NCBI RefSeq assembly: GCF_900129155.1
Contig: NZ_FQVF01000003.1
Location: 249,872 to 313,871 of the forward strand
Direction of reading: 5' to 3'
From: Marinomonas polaris DSM 16579
GTDB lineage: Bacteria > Pseudomonadota > Gammaproteobacteria > Pseudomonadales > Marinomonadaceae
Length of the DNA stretch: 64,000 bases
Positions 1 through 9,261 of this stretch are shown here, in pieces (position 1 is the stretch's first letter; every line of letters starts with the position of its first letter). A program made the position numbers and the translations under genes. The notes beneath the pieces are model-generated. The model searched no databases, was not told the origin of the DNA, and saw only the letters and a program-made list of their open reading frames with translations.

Positions 1-67
1 ACTCACTCCACCCTCAAGGAGCAGAATGAGTCAAAGCATTACAAGCATTTACCCTGCTTTACTCTTA

Positions 68-904
68 CTACATAACGTCGATAGACTGAAAATCTTTCAT
101 GATACGGTCTTGAATCGCCTCTGTTCGCCCAGCGACAATCACGCCTTTACGAACATTCGGCTTATAAGGACTTCCATCCAACATACAGACATAACCACCC
201 GCCTCCTGATAAGCAAGAATTCCTGCGGCATGATCCCACACTTTTGGTTTAGGGCTAATAAAGAAATCAACACCGTTCTGCACCATTGTTCGATATTCAT
301 GGCAACAACAACGCAGATTGGAAGAACGGGCATAATTAACTTGCTGAATAGCAACACGCTCGCGCACAGCACTGTCCTCAAACAAAAAAGGCGAAAAAAA
401 TCCAACCAACTTAGAGTCAACAGGCTGATTACTTAACATTAAGCGTCGTGGCAATTGGTCCGGTCGAACAAACCAAGAGCCTTCACCTAAACTCGTTTCA
501 ATCCAATCGTCATTTAATGGGTCATACAACAAGCCATAAACGGTTTCACCTTGATAGATAGCTGCAATTAATACACCAAAGGTTGATAAGCCATGAGCGA
601 AATTCCATGTCCCATCAATAGGGTCGATGATAACAACCAGTTCATTCGTATCAATTTGATCTAATAATGACTCATCTTCCGAAACCGCTTCTTCACCAAT
701 GATGACAGCGTGAGGCAACAGCGTTTGAAAGCGCTGTGTTAATGCTTTTTCAGAGGCAACATCCGCTTCAGTAACAAGGTCATCAAAACTTGTTTTGAAC
801 GACACAGCACCATCCGAGAGCCTTCTAAACCTAGGCAAAATTTCTGCCTTGGCAACGTCCCGAACAATTTCTATCATCTCTGATTTTTGCTTACGTGTTA
901 ACAC
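68..904 (-). CDS. Inositol monophosphatase family phosphatase
   Basis: A 278-residue Mg-dependent sugar-phosphate phosphatase of the IMPase/FIG/CysQ superfamily. Metal-binding motifs are visible: GEEA at 70-73, DPIDGTWNF at 94-102 and WDHAAG at 223-228. The start is GTG with a strong GGAGG 4 bases upstream. It lies 32 bases after the RpiB-like gene on the same strand, so it is probably the last gene of the eryR-eryH-eryI operon. An IMPase-type enzyme is not part of the erythritol pathway known from Brucella. It could remove dead-end tetritol or tetrulose phosphates, or act on inositol or histidinol phosphate. The family is clear; the substrate is unknown. Confidence 0.85.
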   Translation of the reverse strand: MLTRKQKSEMIEIVRDVAKAEILPRFRRLSDGAVSFKTSFDDLVTEADVASEKALTQRFQTLLPHAVIIGEEAVSEDESLLDQIDTNELVVIIDPIDGTWNFAHGLSTFGVLIAAIYQGETVYGLLYDPLNDDWIETSLGEGSWFVRPDQLPRRLMLSNQPVDSKLVGFFSPFLFEDSAVRERVAIQQVNYARSSNLRCCCHEYRTMVQNGVDFFISPKPKVWDHAAGILAYQEAGGYVCMLDGSPYKPNVRKGVIVAGRTEAIQDRIMKDFQSIDVM

Positions 905-936
905 AACACCTCCATTTTACAATCTAAACCTATGAA

Positions 937-1398
937 TTACGGGCGAGCATGATATTTTTCATCAATAGAGTTTATTGCTTTAACATTATCTGCCGAGCGA
1001 CCATTTTCATCGAATACTTGAACCAAAAACGCATCGGCAATGGACTTCGCTAACTCTTGCCCAATTACACGTGCACCCATAGTAATAATTTGTGCATTGT
1101 TAGAAAGTGCGGCGCGCTCTGCAGAATAAGTGTCATGAGTGAGAGCGGCTCGAATACCCGGCACTTTACTTGCTGCAATACACACTCCAATTCCTGTACC
1201 ACAGCATAAAATGGCACGATCGTATTTTCCTTCTAAAACTGCATTAGCGACACGATCAGACAAATTGGCATAAAACGGCTCAACTTCTCCAGAGTCAGTA
1301 CGAGAAACTTCCTCTACATCGTAACGATCTTTAAGATGGTCAGCTAAAATTTTTGCTAGCCCTTCGCCAGCACTATCTCCAGCAATTGCAATTCTCAT
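937..1398 (-). CDS. eryI: RpiB-like D-erythrulose 4-phosphate isomerase (EryI)
   Basis: A 153-residue RpiB/LacAB-family sugar-phosphate isomerase. The catalytic-cysteine motif CCGTGIG is at 65-71 and the conserved [15 protein letters not shown] segment at 99-113. In Brucella the RpiB homologue EryI converts D-erythrulose 4-phosphate to D-erythrose 4-phosphate, the last erythritol step. The position directly after a TpiA-like gene and a DeoR regulator matches eryR-eryH-eryI. I chose the ATG at 1398, preceded by GAGGA, over an upstream in-frame ATG at 1443 that would add 15 unconserved residues and overlap eryH. Ribose 5-phosphate isomerase is the alternative, but the context favours the tetrulose role. 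Confidence 0.85.
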   Translation of the reverse strand: MRIAIAGDSAGEGLAKILADHLKDRYDVEEVSRTDSGEVEPFYANLSDRVANAVLEGKYDRAILCCGTGIGVCIAASKVPGIRAALTHDTYSAERAALSNNAQIITMGARVIGQELAKSIADAFLVQVFDENGRSADNVKAINSIDEKYHARP

Positions 1399-1414
1399 GA
1401 TGCTATCCTCGGCT

Positions 1415-2197
1415 TTATATTTGCGTTTGAACGGCTGCGGCACATTTATTTAAAATATCGATATATCCACTAACACTCCAAGCGGATCGACCAATAAATA
1501 AACCATCAATGTGTTCGCAGGCTATAAGTTCTTCACAGTTATTAGGGTTCACCGAGCCGCCATATAAACAAGGAACTTTGCGTCCCAATACTTTTTTGGC
1601 AACATCCAGAATTTCAGCTTGTCTTGCGTCGGCATACTCAGCAGAAGCTGGAATCCCTCGCTCACCTATTGCCCAAACAGGCTCATAAGCAAACAAAATA
1701 GGCGCATCTTTCTGGTCATCACTCAGAAATTGCAACGCACCTCGCACTTCTTTTGCTAAGACATGAGCTGCCTGACCACTTTCTTTATCTGCCAATGTTT
1801 CGCCAACACAGATAAGCGGAATTAAACCATGACGAATAGCAGACTCGACCTTACGGCCAACAGTCTCATTGGTTTCACCAAAATACTCTCGTCGTTCTGA
1901 GTGACCCAGTTCAACGATATCAAGGTGACAGTCATTCAGCATTAGAGGAGACACTTCTCCTGTCCAAGCTCCATGTTCTGCCCAATGCATATTTTGGGCT
2001 CCTACTTTTACGGATGTATCACGAAGTATTTCTTTTACTTCACGTACACATGTAAATGCAGGGATAACAAATCTCTGAATATGGGCATCTGCATTAGCAT
2101 CATCAACCTGTAAAGCGACTGAAAACGCTTGTGCCTCTGCCAGTGTCTTATTCATTTTCCAACTTGTACCAACCCAAAATTGCTTTTTATCCGTCAT
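1415..2197 (-). CDS. eryH: TpiA-like L-erythrulose 1-phosphate isomerase (EryH)
   Basis: A 260-residue triose-phosphate-isomerase-fold protein. It keeps the TIM catalytic residues: lysine in SWKMN (12-16), histidine in ELGHSERR (H99), glutamate in AYEPVWAIG (E172), and the phosphate loop [10 protein letters not shown] near 215. In the erythritol pathway EryH interconverts L-erythrulose 1-phosphate and D-erythrulose 4-phosphate. The start overlaps the eryR stop by four bases (ATGA), which indicates translational coupling. A glycolytic TpiA would not normally sit between a DeoR regulator and an RpiB gene. It would also serve a decarboxylating apionate route, which yields the same substrate. Confidence 0.86.
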   Translation of the reverse strand: MTDKKQFWVGTSWKMNKTLAEAQAFSVALQVDDANADAHIQRFVIPAFTCVREVKEILRDTSVKVGAQNMHWAEHGAWTGEVSPLMLNDCHLDIVELGHSERREYFGETNETVGRKVESAIRHGLIPLICVGETLADKESGQAAHVLAKEVRGALQFLSDDQKDAPILFAYEPVWAIGERGIPASAEYADARQAEILDVAKKVLGRKVPCLYGGSVNPNNCEELIACEHIDGLFIGRSAWSVSGYIDILNKCAAAVQTQI

Positions 2198-2970
2198 GTA
2201 TTTTCCAGTGGTCTCGCAATAGTTAACTGAATGCCAGCGTCCACCAACTGCTGTTGGACGTTTGGCTCTGGAACTTGGTCGGTGATGACCCAGTCAAAAT
2301 CATCAAGATTTGCCAGTACATGAAGTGCAACACGATCAAAGCGTGTGTGATTAACCAACAAGCAAGTCTTAACCGCCGCATTAATCATGGCTTTTTTTAC
2401 TCTGATCACATCAGCATCCATATGAAACACTTGGTTTCCAGATACCGCAGGACTCGATAAAAAAGCAAGATCCGCTCGCAAACTAGTTAAATTTTGCTCT
2501 GCCAACACGCCGAAGTAACCATTAAACTTAGAAGAATACATTCCACCAAGTGCAATAAGATCAATCCCCTTTTCAAACTTTAATGCCTCCAAAATGGAAG
2601 CATTATTGGTAATAACTGTCAGTGGCTTTTTACGAGGAAGCATGCTCCCCAGCATTGCAGCCATAGATCCATCGTTGACCATCACTGTCATCCCAGGCTC
2701 AACTAGCTCCAATGCTTCTAACGCCATAAGTTCTTTACCTTCACTACCCTGACGTTCACGCAGTCTAAAATCACTTTCGAATTGCATGCCCGCTTCAATA
2801 GTCGCACCGCCTCGCACTTTACGCAGCAAGCCGCCGGCTTCAAGTTCGTCTAAATCACGGTGAATTGTCATCTTCGAAACAGCAAAACGTTTCGCTAACT
2901 CCTCTAGATCAACAACACCATTTTCGACAAGAAGATCGATAATTTGCTGTCTACGTTCATCACGCTTCAT
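2194..2970 (-). CDS. eryR: DeoR/GlpR-family regulator (EryR-like)
   Basis: A DeoR-family repressor. The N-terminal winged helix is visible as RRQQIIDLLVENG, the recognition helix SKMTIHRDLDELE and the wing RKVRGGAT within the first 60 residues. A DeoR C-terminal sugar-phosphate sensor domain follows. It heads an operon with eryH, eryI and the IMPase, as EryR does in alphaproteobacterial erythritol loci. I prefer the ATG at 2970; an in-frame GTG lies two codons upstream at 2976. The effector is probably a tetrulose phosphate, by family analogy only. Confidence 0.82.
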   Translation of the reverse strand: MKRDERRQQIIDLLVENGVVDLEELAKRFAVSKMTIHRDLDELEAGGLLRKVRGGATIEAGMQFESDFRLRERQGSEGKELMALEALELVEPGMTVMVNDGSMAAMLGSMLPRKKPLTVITNNASILEALKFEKGIDLIALGGMYSSKFNGYFGVLAEQNLTSLRADLAFLSSPAVSGNQVFHMDADVIRVKKAMINAAVKTCLLVNHTRFDRVALHVLANLDDFDWVITDQVPEPNVQQQLVDAGIQLTIARPLENT

Positions 2971-3452
2971 AAACACTCACTTCGATAGCAAACCTCTTGA
3001 GTATGTTATAAACCCAAAAATAACATTTTAAAAGTTATATTTAACAAAAATATGTTTGTTTTGTTAAGTTTAATGTTATTTAAGACACAAAACCAAGAAA
3101 TTCCAGATTGAAATCACAAAAAAACGTGAAAACAGCCAGTTTTCACGCAACTTAGTGAGTAGAATAACATTTATAAAATCGAATTTAGATAGGAAACCAT
3201 CAAGATAACAGGGGAAACTGCGTGAAACATGATTAGTAGATGTTAAAAATCACAAAAAATATCACATTCAGTATTTTTGATAGCGGATTTATTATCATTT
3301 AATGGCTGAATTTTGGCTCATAGTCCAATAATCCACCTACATAAGAAAGAACGTTATTGGTGTTCTTTTTTATGTACATCATTGTTAACGCAAGAGCTCA
3401 ACCAGGAGCTCCAACTTAGGTCACTTTAAACCTGACAAAGATATATATAGAA
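2971..3452. other. Intergenic, eryR promoter and eryD downstream region
   Basis: An AT-rich stretch between the eryR start and the eryD stop, both on the minus strand. The eryR half must hold the eryR promoter and is rich in TTAAC/GTTAA-like and AACATT words (around 3000-3090), but I cannot define an operator. The eryD half holds the long hairpin annotated at 3339-3375. A second short hairpin, two GAGCTC copies separated by six bases, lies near 3394-3411. No ORF is supported. Confidence 0.6.
3339..3375 (-). terminator. Hairpin downstream of eryD
   Basis: A 14-bp stem, ACATAAGAAAGAAC against GTTCTTTTTTATGT with one G-T pair, and a 9-base loop. It lies 78 bases past the eryD stop codon. The minus-strand right arm is T-rich, so a rho-independent terminator for eryD is likely. 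It may work in both directions. Confidence 0.55.
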
Positions 3453-4409
3453 TTATTCAACTGTTAGAATCGCACGTGCGGTCAACTCATCAGTAATCAA
3501 CCCTGTGAGTAAGCCTCCTTTAAGTGCTGCTCTGATAGCTTCAACCTTCTCTTCTCCACCAGAGACCGCTATTACATCACCTTTATGCCCTTCCAAAGAC
3601 ACGGACAACATCCGAGCACTGAGAGAAGTTTCTATTATGTGGCCATTTTCATCATAAAAATGCCCCATCACCTCTCCAACCGCACCGGCACGGGCAATTT
3701 CAATAATCTCTTCCGGTTTAATAGGACCAGAGGAAACCAACTGAGCAGTTTGAGCAACAGTTCCTATGCCAATAAACTTAATATCGGCATCATTGGCCAT
3801 AGAAAAGACATCTTTAACGCCCTTTTGGTTAAGAAGAACTACCCTATCTTCAACAGAATTTGCCAATAACGGAACTGGCATAGTGTATGCTGGAGCGCCT
3901 GTTTTTGCAGCTATCCAGTGCAAAACGTCATCTCGGTTAATAGAATAGTCTCTAGTTAACCCTCCTAACAAGGATACAAAACGAATCCCCGACGTCTCAA
4001 GTTTAGGCAACTGATGAACCACTGCCGCCAATGCTCGCCCAAGCGCCAAACCTATTGTTATATTTGATTGCGTAGACAACACAGAACGCAAATAAGAGGC
4101 TCCTGCCTGTCCTAAAGCTTTGAGAGGAATGCCTTCTTCACCTAAATTTGGTGCAACAATACATTGACTCAAACCAAAGCGCTCTATAAGTTGATTTTCA
4201 AGCTTTACACACTCAGTTATGCTGCCGTCTATACTGACTTTTACAGCTCCTTCGGCCACTGCCTTTGAAATTAAGCGATGCACCTTAACCGATGTCAGCC
4301 CAAGCCTTTTTGCCACCGCCGCTTGAGTTAAACCTCCAACGTAATGCAGCCAAGCTGCTCGAATAGCTAATGAGCTGTCTGGTTCATTATTAGATTTTCT
4401 TTCATCCAC
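3453..4409 (-). CDS. eryD: SorC-family regulator of erythritol genes (EryD-like)
   Basis: A 318-residue SorC/DeoR-type regulator. An N-terminal helix-turn-helix (YVGGLTQAAVAKRLGLTSVKVHRLI, about residues 23-47) is followed by a sugar-binding SorC domain; RFVSLLGGLTRDY and a C-terminal GDVIAVSGGEEK segment are typical. EryD represses ery genes in Brucella, with erythritol or a derivative as inducer. It lies 181 bases downstream of eryC on the same strand, giving gene order eryA-B-C-D as in Brucella. Targets probably include the eryA/importer intergenic region at 8698-9261. Confidence 0.85.
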   Translation of the reverse strand: MDERKSNNEPDSSLAIRAAWLHYVGGLTQAAVAKRLGLTSVKVHRLISKAVAEGAVKVSIDGSITECVKLENQLIERFGLSQCIVAPNLGEEGIPLKALGQAGASYLRSVLSTQSNITIGLALGRALAAVVHQLPKLETSGIRFVSLLGGLTRDYSINRDDVLHWIAAKTGAPAYTMPVPLLANSVEDRVVLLNQKGVKDVFSMANDADIKFIGIGTVAQTAQLVSSGPIKPEEIIEIARAGAVGEVMGHFYDENGHIIETSLSARMLSVSLEGHKGDVIAVSGGEEKVEAIRAALKGGLLTGLITDELTARAILTVE

Positions 4410-4590
4410 AGCTATTGCTCTCTTTTTCCTGGATTAAGTTATAACGAACAAACACGGTGTTCGATGTGCACAACGTATTAACATCACTTTCTAGTCCCAT
4501 GCTTAAATAAAACCATGCGAAACTTTACAACACCTACTACATAACTTCGACTTGAATAGTAAGTATTTTCTTATTTAAATTAATACTTTA

Positions 4591-5523
4591 TTAAATATTC
4601 AAATCTCGAATGCCACTATCAATATGTGGCGCCCAAAAAGCGACGCTTTCTGCTATTTGCTCAACCACTTGATAATCTGTCGGATCACGCTCTTTGAAGC
4701 TCAGCTCAAGACAAATCTGATTGTCCTTAGCACCACCTTTATCAAGAGTTTCTAGTAAAGGTGTCGGCTGAATACGACCATTTTGATTGTATTCAGCTAT
4801 AAAAGGTCGATGCCCTCCTTTATCCATAAGGCTTTGTTTAATATGAATAATAGGAGACACTGCTGGGACTACCTCTGCCCAAGCATAAGGATCATAATCT
4901 GCAGGATTACTAGATGTTACATCTCCATGGTCAATGTCTGCCATCATCCACATAGGAATCGCCATATTGGCATCCGTTAAGCGCTTTTGAAGAGTCATAG
5001 CAGAATCAATGGTATCGCCAAATTCACGTCCAACACTCATCGGCTCCCAATACACATAGTCTAAACCCGCCTGCTTGGCGTGCTCAGCCACTTCTGCCCA
5101 GCAATCAATGGCTATTTTTGTCAACTCTTCACGACGCACTTCGTCATTGAAATCCTTATGGGTCATGATGGCAAACTGTGTACCTACAGCATGCCCGCCT
5201 AAGTCGGCCGTTATATCTGCAAAGGTTTTAAACCATTCAATGTAATAACGACGAACGTCTGCATCTGGATGGCCAAAATGATTCAAGCGACCATATGGGC
5301 CTGTCATACCCGACGTAATACGGACGCCAGTCCGATCCAAAGCCACTTGCATTTCTCTTGTTAACCGACGAATAACAGCAGCTGGCCAACTAGGGTTAAT
5401 AAATTCATGTGTCAATTGCACATCGCGGATTTTAATATCGTGCGCGATGGTGTCGATTAGATGGGACGGCTCGGCAAATCTATTTACCAGAGGGTTGGTA
5501 TTAAGTCCTAACGTTAACGGCAT
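4591..5523 (-). CDS. eryC: D-erythrulose 1-phosphate 3-epimerase (EryC)
   Basis: A 310-residue sugar-phosphate isomerase/epimerase with an AP-endonuclease-2-type TIM barrel. Metal-ligand segments are visible, such as YWEPMSVG near 150, MMADIDHGD near 193 and HIKQS near 228. In the Brucella pathway EryC epimerises D-erythrulose 1-phosphate to L-erythrulose 1-phosphate. It follows eryB by 12 bases and has a GAGAGG ribosome site before its ATG. Length and position fit EryC well. A different xylose-isomerase-like epimerase is possible from fold alone, but the whole-locus context makes that unlikely. Confidence 0.86.
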   Translation of the reverse strand: MPLTLGLNTNPLVNRFAEPSHLIDTIAHDIKIRDVQLTHEFINPSWPAAVIRRLTREMQVALDRTGVRITSGMTGPYGRLNHFGHPDADVRRYYIEWFKTFADITADLGGHAVGTQFAIMTHKDFNDEVRREELTKIAIDCWAEVAEHAKQAGLDYVYWEPMSVGREFGDTIDSAMTLQKRLTDANMAIPMWMMADIDHGDVTSSNPADYDPYAWAEVVPAVSPIIHIKQSLMDKGGHRPFIAEYNQNGRIQPTPLLETLDKGGAKDNQICLELSFKERDPTDYQVVEQIAESVAFWAPHIDSGIRDLNI

Positions 5524-5535
5524 ACTTAACCTCTC

Positions 5536-7071
5536 TTATAAAATGTTTGAATAGGCTTGTGGCTGTGCAATATTAAACTGTTCTTGAAACCAATCTGAGA
5601 AGAATGTTTTTTGTTCCTCGCTTAAACGAAGCCCTTCTTTCGTCCGACGAGTAAGAACATCTTCTGGGGTCATCGCCCACTCATTTTCAACCAAATAACG
5701 CACTTCAGCTTCATAGAGGTTGGAACCAAAATGGACGCCAAGACCTTCAACACCCATTGAGTCTCCAACAATCTTATTAATTAGAGAACCATAATGACGA
5801 CCGTAATGAATGAGTAATGGCCGAGGAATCCAACTATAAGCAACCTTAGAGTCCTGTATAAAACTTTGGAAATCTGCGTTACGAATGTCGCCACCCGGCA
5901 AAATCCCACCACGAGTCCAATCCCCTCCTATGTTTGGGAAAAAATGCTTAATCTTATGGATAGCATGTTCAGACAATTTTCGGAATGTTGTCAGCTTGCC
6001 GCCAAAAACATTCAGTAACGGAACACCATCGGTTTCATCCAAATCAAATACGTAATCACGTGTAACAGCCGATGGGTTACCCTTTCCATCATCAAACAAA
6101 GGACGAACGCCAGAGAAGCTAGTGATGACATCACTGCGTGTTAAGGATTCTTTAAAGTAACGATTAACAGCGGCGAGTAAATACTCAATTTCAGACTCTT
6201 CTGGCACAACATCTTCAACTCGACCTTCATAAGGAATGTCTGTCGTACCGATTAATGCCTTATTGTCTTCATATGGGTTAATAAAGATCACTCGTTTATC
6301 ATAGTTTTGTACTAGATAAGCTTGCTGACCTTCCCAGAACTTAGGGACGATAATATGCGATCCTTTCACTAACTGAATATTACGAGAGGTCTTTGAGTGT
6401 GCTACATCATTGACAATATTACGTACCCAAGGGCCAGCAGCATTAACCAAGACTTTTGCCTTAAAGCTGCGCATCTCTTTAGTGAATTCATTTTCAGTTG
6501 TTATCAGCCAATGGCCGCTTTGGCGCTTCGCCGAAATACAACGAGTTCTAGTCAGTACTTCTGCTCCTTTTTTAGCAGCATCTAGGGCATTCAGAATAAC
6601 CAATCGAGAGTCATCTACCCAGCAATCTGAGTATTCAAAACCTTTTGTATACTGATCTTTTATTGAAAGCCCTTCGGGGTCTCGCAGCAAATCTAATGTC
6701 CTAGTACCAGGTAGGCGCTTACGTCCTCCAAGGTGGTCATATAAAAATAGCCCCAATCGTACCAACCATGCAGGACGGTCTTCTTTGCTATGCGGCAACA
6801 CAAATCGCATGGGCCAAATAATATGACTGGCAGAATTCAACAGCACTTCTCGCTCAATCAATGCTTCACGAACCAAGCGGAACTCATAATATTCAAGGTA
6901 ACGTAAACCGCCATGAACCAGTTTCCCCGATCGGGAAGATGTACCTTGTGCTAGATCATCTTTTTCGCAAAGCGCAACACTCAAGCCACGACCAGCAGCG
7001 TCACGAGCAATACCTGCACCGTTGATACCGCCACCAATCACAAAAAGATCTAATACCTGTTCGTTATTCAT
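5536..7071 (-). CDS. eryB: D-erythritol 1-phosphate dehydrogenase (EryB)
   Basis: A 511-residue FAD enzyme of the GlpD (glycerol-3-phosphate dehydrogenase) family. The N-terminal dinucleotide-binding motif VIGGGINGAGIARDAAGRG starts near residue 12, and KLVHGGLRYLEYYEF lies near 50. The GlpD C-terminal domain is present. In erythritol catabolism EryB oxidises erythritol phosphate to erythrulose phosphate, passing electrons to quinone at the inner membrane. It lies between eryA and eryC with short spacers and an AGAGG ribosome site. True GlpD is the alternative; the neighbours argue for EryB. Confidence 0.87.
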   Translation of the reverse strand: MNNEQVLDLFVIGGGINGAGIARDAAGRGLSVALCEKDDLAQGTSSRSGKLVHGGLRYLEYYEFRLVREALIEREVLLNSASHIIWPMRFVLPHSKEDRPAWLVRLGLFLYDHLGGRKRLPGTRTLDLLRDPEGLSIKDQYTKGFEYSDCWVDDSRLVILNALDAAKKGAEVLTRTRCISAKRQSGHWLITTENEFTKEMRSFKAKVLVNAAGPWVRNIVNDVAHSKTSRNIQLVKGSHIIVPKFWEGQQAYLVQNYDKRVIFINPYEDNKALIGTTDIPYEGRVEDVVPEESEIEYLLAAVNRYFKESLTRSDVITSFSGVRPLFDDGKGNPSAVTRDYVFDLDETDGVPLLNVFGGKLTTFRKLSEHAIHKIKHFFPNIGGDWTRGGILPGGDIRNADFQSFIQDSKVAYSWIPRPLLIHYGRHYGSLINKIVGDSMGVEGLGVHFGSNLYEAEVRYLVENEWAMTPEDVLTRRTKEGLRLSEEQKTFFSDWFQEQFNIAQPQAYSNIL

Positions 7072-7104
7072 AAAGAACCTCTTATTTCGTCGCTAAAGAT
7101 CACG

Positions 7105-8697
7105 CTATGACTTATCTGAAGAATTTACCTGCAAGTGCGTTTTCGAATGCTCCCTTAACTGCTCCATAGCAAGCCATGTATCCGGAAGAGTCAAACGCTG
7201 CTGGTAAAAAGCATTAAAAAGCACGTCATAACGATCACAGAGTGCTTTATCCTTTTTTTCAATTTGGCCGAGCAATGGTGTAACCCATTCATCAATACAA
7301 TCATCCATCGATTTATATTCACCAATCGCCACGGCTGCCATCATTGCTGCTCCAGCTGCACCTGCCTCTTCTCTTCCTGATACACAAACATCAGCGCCGA
7401 CAGAAGCAGATAAAATCTTACGCAGAGTAGCCGACCTAACAGCACCACCACTTAAACGAAGCTCTTGGGTTGTCCCTCCCATTGATTCATAGCAATCACG
7501 CATGGCCATACCAAGACCTTCCACAACAGCACGCACTAAATCGTGAAATCGATGGTGATAAGTTAAGCCTGTAAAACTCGCTCTAGCCCGGCCATTAACA
7601 AAAGGACCACGCTCTCCTGCATCTGAAATATATGGGTGATAAAGCAGCTGGCCTTCTTCTGCTCGCTGTAACCAAGTTTCAACTTTATCAACCATGACAT
7701 TGGGAGAAGACTCGCAGCCAAAATCCTTTAACAAATCAGAGGCAACATTTAATAGCCAATCAAGATTTAATGCGGACGCCATATTAGTTTGCACTTGTGT
7801 AACTCGTCCGGGGATAGGTAAGGCAATCACGTAACCTGTACATTGATCATTGAGAAAAACGTCATCAGACGAAACCGAGCGCATGTGCACACCTGTAGAA
7901 CCGATGACAGAACAGGCTACGTTGTCTTGCCCTGTATGAACGCCTGCTCCTAATGCGGTCATCACCATATCAACGTACGCCAAAGAGACAGGAATTCCCG
8001 CCTTCAACCCAGTAAGTTCGGCGGCTTCTGCTGAAAGAGGATGAGTTGTTTCACAGCCATCAATAATGTCTGGTAAGAGGTCTCGGTATTCACTCAATCC
8101 CAAACTGGTGATAACTTGATCATCGTATTGTCGAGTACGGAAATCACCAAAAGTAAAACTGGCTTCGGATGGGTCTGTCGCCCTCACCTTAGTCAAATTG
8201 AAGTACAGCCAATCCTTACAGTGAAAAGCGGTCTTTGCTTTTTCTAATAAATGAGGGTAATGGCAGGCCATATGGGCGAGTTGGACACCTTGCTGACAGG
8301 TGCTTAACCCTGTACCAGTTTTTTCAAATCTTTGGCGCTCACTGGATTGGGTATTAAGGATATCAACAGTCTGCGCGGAGCGGCCATCTAGCCATAGCCA
8401 AGCATCACAGACAGGTAATCCATCATCATCAATTAACCACGTGCCATCACCTTGGCCGGTAACCGACAAAGCAACAACACGCAATTGAAAGTCTTCTATT
8501 TTTTCACCCAAACCTTTCAGTGCCGCAACACAGTCATCCCATGTCTTGCTGAGAGATTGAGTGGCAGAACCATTAGGTGTTGCTTTGTAGGTGTTACGCA
8601 CTGATGAAACGGCAATTTGTTTTCCATCAAGCGTAAAGGCAACCGCCTTAACAACTGATGTGCCAGCATCAATACCCACTATGAGATTGGTAGTCAC
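7105..8697 (-). CDS. eryA: Erythritol kinase (EryA), FGGY family
   Basis: A 530-residue FGGY carbohydrate kinase. The N-terminal ATPase fold begins with IVGIDAGTSVVKAVAF, VTGQGDGTWLID lies near 102, and the C-terminal nucleotide-binding segment LRLSGGAVRSATLRKILS near 415. It phosphorylates erythritol, committing it to the pathway. The start codon is GTG, preceded by GGAGG at an 8-base spacing. It is first in the eryA-B-C operon and divergent from the ABC importer across a 564-base control region. A xylulose or glycerol kinase could look similar, but the ery gene order settles the assignment. Confidence 0.87.
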   Translation of the reverse strand: MTTNLIVGIDAGTSVVKAVAFTLDGKQIAVSSVRNTYKATPNGSATQSLSKTWDDCVAALKGLGEKIEDFQLRVVALSVTGQGDGTWLIDDDGLPVCDAWLWLDGRSAQTVDILNTQSSERQRFEKTGTGLSTCQQGVQLAHMACHYPHLLEKAKTAFHCKDWLYFNLTKVRATDPSEASFTFGDFRTRQYDDQVITSLGLSEYRDLLPDIIDGCETTHPLSAEAAELTGLKAGIPVSLAYVDMVMTALGAGVHTGQDNVACSVIGSTGVHMRSVSSDDVFLNDQCTGYVIALPIPGRVTQVQTNMASALNLDWLLNVASDLLKDFGCESSPNVMVDKVETWLQRAEEGQLLYHPYISDAGERGPFVNGRARASFTGLTYHHRFHDLVRAVVEGLGMAMRDCYESMGGTTQELRLSGGAVRSATLRKILSASVGADVCVSGREEAGAAGAAMMAAVAIGEYKSMDDCIDEWVTPLLGQIEKKDKALCDRYDVLFNAFYQQRLTLPDTWLAMEQLREHSKTHLQVNSSDKS

Positions 8698-9261
8698 TTG
8701 TCAGACCTCCATACGCTTGAGAAGGCGCTTCGAAGGCAAACAAAGCGGGACAACTTTATTATTAGAAGCATGATTGAACCCCGTCTTGATCTAGCTAAGG
8801 AACCCAAAGCTAGAATGAAATATTTTTCTTATTGTGTAGATTATTTCCACATAGATCGAGTCTGTCAACCTTATATCTGTTTATTTTTTCACCTCTCTGT
8901 TAGTCAATAGAGCAGAATGAAGCAACTATTAAAATTTCAAAATCGTTGGGAAAAATCTATATAACCCTTATTTTTCATACAAATAGCATAGAATTTTAAG
9001 ACCAAATATAAAAATCTAGATCTATATCTTCATTCTAAAAAAATTATTTAGTATGAGAGAAAATAGATCGATGTGATTTTTTTTAAACATTACGCAATAA
9101 ATTTCATTGACAGGTATTTATTTTTATCCCATTGTAAGTGATCAAAGATCAAACAATCTTCTAAAAATAAATGTTGATCTTGGCTCGATCGAACAGCACA
9201 TAACATCATTTATTGAACTTTTGTGCGTTTTAGAAGACAAGGCAGCCGGAGTAAAATAAAA
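8698..9261. promoter_or_regulatory. Divergent eryA / importer control region
   Basis: A 564-base AT-rich intergenic region that must hold both divergent promoters. GATC-centred words cluster at its right end: tandem GATCAAA copies at 9140-9153 forming TGATCAAAGATCA, and TGTTGATCTT at 9172-9181, which is the inverted form of AAGATCAA. Another TTGATC lies near 8786. These are candidate EryD/SorC operators. No ORF is supported; the region before the ATG at 9262 carries GGAG. Confidence 0.55.

Noticed and set aside
26..436. 136-codon plus-strand ORF at the left edge
   Set aside because: Antisense to the inositol-monophosphatase-family gene, whose catalytic motifs are intact.
1415..2197. Housekeeping triose-phosphate isomerase
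   Set aside because: Operon with EryR- and EryI-like genes in an erythritol locus fits EryH better; glycolytic activity cannot be fully excluded.
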